This document shows, one piece after another, positions 60,742-64,000 of a stretch of 64,000 bases of DNA. Every line of letters begins with the position of its first letter. The first letter of the stretch is position 1. Below the pieces are notes generated by a model, which did not search any database, was not told the DNA's origin, and was given only the letters and a program-made list of their open reading frames with translations. The DNA comes from Nitrospira sp. GTDB lineage: Bacteria > Nitrospirota > Nitrospiria > Nitrospirales > Nitrospiraceae. The position numbers and the translations under genes were made by a program. The stretch lies in the NCBI GenBank assembly GCA_030653545.1, contig JAURZE010000033.1, positions 1-64,000 of the forward strand, read 5' to 3'.

Positions 60742-63036
60742 TCATTTGCCAATGATCTCAGAAAGTAGTCCTTCTGTTTCCTTTTCCAGCGCGAGGATGT
60801 CAGCTTGAATTTCTTCTAGCGTGCGCAGTGGCTGCGGCTTGTAAAAGTGCCGCGTAAAGCTAACCTCGTAGCCGATCTTGGTGGCGTCCTCCTTGATCCA
60901 GGCATCGGACGTATAGGGCAGCACCTCGCGTCGGATAAAGGCTTCAATGCCGCCGTCCTCTAAGAGCGGCACCTGCTCGGTATCGCGCAGATCGGAGTCG
61001 GGCTCGTATTCGACAATGGCGGGCTTGCCGTCCACCGTGGCATCGAACAGACCGTGAAGCGGATCAGCTTTGGCCTTGCCTGCCTTGTGGACTTTGGCGA
61101 CGACGGGAGGCGCGGTTTCGACGCGCCAACTCACGGCCTTGAAGATCTGCTTGAGGTCGGCGGCGGCGAGTTTAATGTCGGCCTTCTTGAGCGCAGCCTC
61201 GACACGGTCGCGGAAGACGTTGTGGTCCTCAAAGAGCTGATCGCCCAACGCCTCGCGTAGCTTCGTGGCGACTTCGACCAGGCGGCCATCGCGCTCCCAG
61301 GTTTTGGAATCGAGCAGTTTCTTTTTCTTCTTCTCGGGCAGCCCCTTCTTCGTTCCGCCGCCCTCTTCATCATCACCATCTTCCTCGTCGCTGCCCCACT
61401 CGGCCAGACGCTTCTCCAGCTTTGTCGAGATTTTAGAGAATTTTGTGAAGAGAGAGTCGCCGAACTCCTCGTAGAGTGTGGCACGGAGATCTTCATCGCC
61501 GGCTGCAAATCTCAGCGTCTCGATGGCCTTGAGCGTGAGCTGGCTGTGCAGACGAAGCGGGCGCTCGACGGTGACCTTCCAGTAGCCGAAGGCGGCGTTG
61601 GGGAAGATCTTCGACTCTGGCGTCTCCTTGAAGTCGAGGAAAGTGCGGCTAATGCGCTCGATGTCCTCGGCCGAGAGTTCGCAGTTCTTCTTGCCGAGGT
61701 TCTTGCGCAGCGGCTTGAACCACTGAGTCGCGTCGATAAGGTGCACCTGTCCCTTTCGATGGGCAGGCTTTTTGTTCGACAGCACCCAGATGTAAGTGGC
61801 TATGCCGGTATTGTAGAAGAGATTGAGCGGCAGCGCGACGATGGCTTCGAGCCAATCGTTTTCGATGATCCAGCGGCGGATGTTGCTCTCGCCCTGGCCG
61901 GCATCGCCTGTGAAGAGCGACGAGCCGTTGTGAACTTCGGCAATGCGGCTGCCGAGCGCGGACTTGGCATTCATCTTTGACGCCATGTTGGCCAGAAAGA
62001 GCATCTGGCCGTCGCTAGAGCGTGTGACGAGCGACAGCTCCTCGCCCTTGTGCATCACTTTGAAGCGAGGGTCACGCATGCCGTCCTTACCGCCCATCGC
62101 TTCGAGATCCTTCTTCCAGCTCTTGCCATAGGGCGGATTGGAGAGCATGAAGTCGAACTCCTGCGCCTGGAATGCGTCGTGCGAAAGCGTGGACCATTCC
62201 GCGCCGCCGAAGATGTGGTCGGCACTCTCACCCTCGCCTTTGAGAAGCATATCCGCCTTGCAGACAGCGTATGTCTCGGGATTGATCTCCTGCCCATAGA
62301 GCAAACAGGTGATCTGCTGCTTGCGCTTCTTGCCGATTGCCGTGAGCGTCTCTTCCCCCACGGTGAGCATGCCGCCGGTGCCACAGGCGCAGTCGTAAAG
62401 CAGATACGTGCCAGACTTAAGCTGGTTCTCGATCGGCAGGAACACGAGGTTTGCCATCAAATGCACAGCATCACGCGGAGTCCAGTGCTGTCCAGCTTCC
62501 TCGTTGTTGTCTTCATTGAACTTGAGGACCAACTCCTCGAATACCGTGCCCATCGCATGGTTGTCGATACCGGCCGGGGAGAGATCGATGTCGGGATCGA
62601 GGAACTTGTTGATGAGCGTGGCTAGAGCATCACCTTTAGACAGCGTTTTCAGCTGATTGTGAAACTTGAAATTCTCGAGGATGTCCTGAACGTTTTGCGA
62701 GAAGCCGTTAAGATAGTCCTCGAAGTCCGCGAGTAGCTGCTGCTGGTTTCCTCGGGACTTGAGATCGCGCAGAGTGAACTTCGATGTGTTGTAAAAAGCC
62801 TGGCCAGCAGCCTCGCAGAGCGCCGCACGCTGCTCGGTGATGCGTGCCTTATCAAGCATCTTCTTGGTGTCCAGCACCTTTTGCTTGGTCGGCTCGAGCA
62901 CCGCGTCCATGCGCCGGATGACGCACATCGGCAAGATCACGTCCGGGTACTTGCCCCGCTTGAACAAATCGCGGAGGACATCATCGGCGATACCCCAGAT
63001 AAACGAGACGATCTTGTTATGAGTTGCTTGGTCCAC
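60742..63036 (-). CDS. hsdM: Type I restriction-modification DNA methyltransferase subunit M
   Basis: A 764-aa N6-adenine methyltransferase. It opens MDQATHNKIVSFIWGIADD, the common HsdM start. The GTG at 63036 has AAAGGAG about 11 bases upstream, whereas the GTG at 63048 overlaps that Shine-Dalgarno. SAM motif I is YDCACGTGGML near 217, and motif IV NPPY (MLSNPPYGKSW) near 300 marks adenine methylation. An acidic/Lys-rich linker (about 515-555) precedes the C-terminal helical region. It modifies the sites chosen by hsdS. It is the first gene of the operon. Its upstream gap (63049-63330) shows no gene. Confidence 0.93.
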   Translation of the reverse strand: MDQATHNKIVSFIWGIADDVLRDLFKRGKYPDVILPMCVIRRMDAVLEPTKQKVLDTKKMLDKARITEQRAALCEAAGQAFYNTSKFTLRDLKSRGNQQQLLADFEDYLNGFSQNVQDILENFKFHNQLKTLSKGDALATLINKFLDPDIDLSPAGIDNHAMGTVFEELVLKFNEDNNEEAGQHWTPRDAVHLMANLVFLPIENQLKSGTYLLYDCACGTGGMLTVGEETLTAIGKKRKQQITCLLYGQEINPETYAVCKADMLLKGEGESADHIFGGAEWSTLSHDAFQAQEFDFMLSNPPYGKSWKKDLEAMGGKDGMRDPRFKVMHKGEELSLVTRSSDGQMLFLANMASKMNAKSALGSRIAEVHNGSSLFTGDAGQGESNIRRWIIENDWLEAIVALPLNLFYNTGIATYIWVLSNKKPAHRKGQVHLIDATQWFKPLRKNLGKKNCELSAEDIERISRTFLDFKETPESKIFPNAAFGYWKVTVERPLRLHSQLTLKAIETLRFAAGDEDLRATLYEEFGDSLFTKFSKISTKLEKRLAEWGSDEEDGDDEEGGGTKKGLPEKKKKKLLDSKTWERDGRLVEVATKLREALGDQLFEDHNVFRDRVEAALKKADIKLAAADLKQIFKAVSWRVETAPPVVAKVHKAGKAKADPLHGLFDATVDGKPAIVEYEPDSDLRDTEQVPLLEDGGIEAFIRREVLPYTSDAWIKEDATKIGYEVSFTRHFYKPQPLRTLEEIQADILALEKETEGLLSEIIGK

Positions 63037-63048
63037 TAGGGGGTGCAC

Positions 63049-63330
63049 TCCTTTACTATCATCGGGTTACAACTGGTAATCGCAGCCGAGAATACCTCTT
63101 TCAACGCGAGAAAGCACCCCACCTTGAGAGGGGAAATATGACAGAAGGAACCCTTCAGAACCATCGGGCCGGTGTGCCTGGATAGGTTGCTTTATATAGA
63201 GCAATTTTTCGGCACCTTTTTCTCCATTTTTTGGCAACACGGTCTGAGCGCTGTCTCGTGTTCACCCGTCTCGTCTAATTCGTGTTCCTATTGTGTCTGC
63301 ATTGAACTTGCATCCCTCTCCGCCGCCGTT
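63049..63330. other. Divergent spacer between hsdM and the HTH gene, no gene called
   Basis: This region should carry the hsdM promoter (a weak TTGAAA-17-GATTAC on the minus strand) and the start of the plus-strand mobile module. The 67-codon plus frame here is Cys/Ser-rich with no domain character and is not called. The repeats at 63331-63370 follow. Confidence 0.4.
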
Positions 63331-63370
63331 GCGTCAACTGCCCTAAACTGCCGCAAGCTGCCGCAAACTG
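63331..63370 (+). repeat. Four tandem 10-bp repeats (iteron-like)
   Basis: Four head-to-tail decamers: GCGTCAACTG, CCCTAAACTG, CCGCAAGCTG, CCGCAAACTG, with an approximate consensus CCGCAAACTG. The exact one-helical-turn spacing places all copies on the same DNA face. They lie 73 bp upstream of the excisionase-like gene and could be binding sites for that HTH protein, for Rep or for an integrase. Confidence 0.65.
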
Positions 63371-63442
63371 CCTGATTCCCTTCACCCGCTCCAGACGGTA
63401 CGGTGAGCACCGTCACGAGCTTCACCGGAAGGAGACTGTCAC

Positions 63443-63736
63443 ATGAAGCGCACGTTGTTATCCGTCAAGGAGCTGGCTCAGGAGTTGGGCATCAGTCCGG
63501 ACTCGGTGTACCGCGCCTATCGGTCGGGAGAAATCCCGGGGGCACAAATCGCTCGGACGATCCGCTTCAACTTGGCGCAGGTCTGTCGGGCTATGGAGAA
63601 GCGGGCCAAGGCTATGCCGAACAGTCACTGTACGAAGCGCGCGACCGGCGGCGTGAGCCGACGGCGCGGCGCGACCAGCCCCCGTACAGTAAAACGGGGG
63701 CGGAATTTCCAAGATACCCCGAGGAGGAATCAATGA
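63443..63736 (+). CDS. Excisionase/AlpA-like helix-turn-helix protein
   Basis: A 97-aa protein with GGAAGGAG upstream of the ATG. Residues 1-50 are a MerR-like/excisionase HTH (LLSVKELAQELGISPDSVYRAYRSGEIPGAQIARTIRF). The rest is basic and disordered. Such proteins act as recombination directionality factors or repressors of integrated elements. Its stop overlaps the next start as ATGA, so it forms an operon with the Rep gene. Confidence 0.8.
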   Translation: MKRTLLSVKELAQELGISPDSVYRAYRSGEIPGAQIARTIRFNLAQVCRAMEKRAKAMPNSHCTKRATGGVSRRRGATSPRTVKRGRNFQDTPRRNQ

Positions 63737-64000
63737 GTCTCTGGACCTGTGTGATCGGCTGGTTTCGCTTTACGGTGCCCGATGCCACCGTCGATGAAAT
63801 TATTGCTCTCATCGGTGGGGAGTGGATCAAGGATCAGAAGGGCTTCCAGGGCTATACCCAAGCCTGGCTCTCCCGAGGCCATACCGGGGGGCTCGGCCGG
63901 ATTGGCACCGGAGCCAAACGGGCTCCACGAGAAGTGCACGTGGATCTGTCGCAAGAACTCATCAGTGGCTGGACCTATGACCAGTTCAAACGCGTGGCTA
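63733..64000 (+). CDS. Replication initiation factor (Rep_trans/rolling-circle type), partial
   Basis: The first 89 codons of a gene running off the window. The sequence begins MSLWTCVIGWFRFTVPDATV and continues ALIGGEW...GFQGYTQ...GTGAKRAPREVHVDLSQEL, matching the start of replication-initiation-factor proteins of filamentous phages and small integrative elements. The catalytic tyrosine lies outside the window. It overlaps the HTH gene stop. It indicates that the island contains, or is next to, an autonomously replicating mobile element. Confidence 0.72.
   Translation, partial: MSLWTCVIGWFRFTVPDATVDEIIALIGGEWIKDQKGFQGYTQAWLSRGHTGGLGRIGTGAKRAPREVHVDLSQELISGWTYDQFKRVA

Noticed and set aside
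63172-63375. 67-codon plus-strand frame ahead of the iterons
   Set aside because: It is Cys/Ser rich without domain features, overlaps the repeats and lacks a ribosome binding site.

Overview
The window looks like a chromosome segment of a Nitrospira-like bacterium (phylum Nitrospirota). This is inferred from the moderately high GC content, the gene repertoire (TtuA-type tRNA thiolase, GH57 amylase, HisZ, paired PilT-type ATPases, PagL-like outer-membrane deacylase), and a palindromic dispersed element ending in CAGGATGCTGAAAATG, a type I associate with Nitrospira genomes. No database search was possible, so the taxonomic call is inference.

Layout. Positions 1-395 hold the cut-off end of an IS5-like insertion sequence and a 235-bp palindromic, MITE-like repeat. 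Positions 396-14,700 are ordinary core genes: an AmgK/MurU-like cell-wall sugar pair, a hybrid sensor kinase, two HTH regulators (one with an atypical receiver domain), VanZ, and a GH57-GalT-CCA transferase-TtuB-TtuA run, followed by PagL. Positions 14,870-19,130 hold four surface or secreted-carbohydrate genes (GT4, PhyH, SGNH, DUF1080). Positions 19,370-47,400 return to core functions: DnaJ-like chaperone, MarC, metal/stress periplasmic proteins, IlvD, an HtrA-like protease, a sugar aminotransferase, an ABC-2 exporter, type IV pilin, TPR proteins, DnaB, HisZ, SerA and its likely partner aminotransferase, a lytic transglycosylase, BioF, PilT and a PilT/PilU paralogue, a cytochrome c, an SUMF1-like protein, tRNA-Glu and two lipoproteins.

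A genomic island begins at about 48,276, where a 45-nt 3' fragment of a tRNA-Lys(TTT) gene forms an attachment-site scar. The island runs past the right edge. It holds three parts. The first is a cassette region on the minus strand, with a 75-bp site that has the architecture of an integron attC: a 16-bp stem with three extrahelical bases, core sites GCCTAAC and GTTAGCC. It separates an 1180-aa putative nuclease gene from a 58-aa membrane-protein gene that is too short for many gene callers. The second is a compact type I restriction-modification operon (hsdM, 75-aa ORF, DUF262/HNH, hsdS, AlbA_2, hsdR) with defence-associated genes inside it. The third is a mobile replication module on the plus strand: four 10-bp tandem repeats, an excisionase-like HTH protein and the start of a rolling-circle-type Rep gene.

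The best candidate for something undescribed is the 1180-aa protein. It has an N-terminal PD-(D/E)XK-like signature (E21, D61/D62, Q81-x-K83) and about 900 residues of probable helical repeats with no visible P-loop. It appears to have been carried as an unusually large integron-type cassette of about 3.65 kb beside a composite restriction system.
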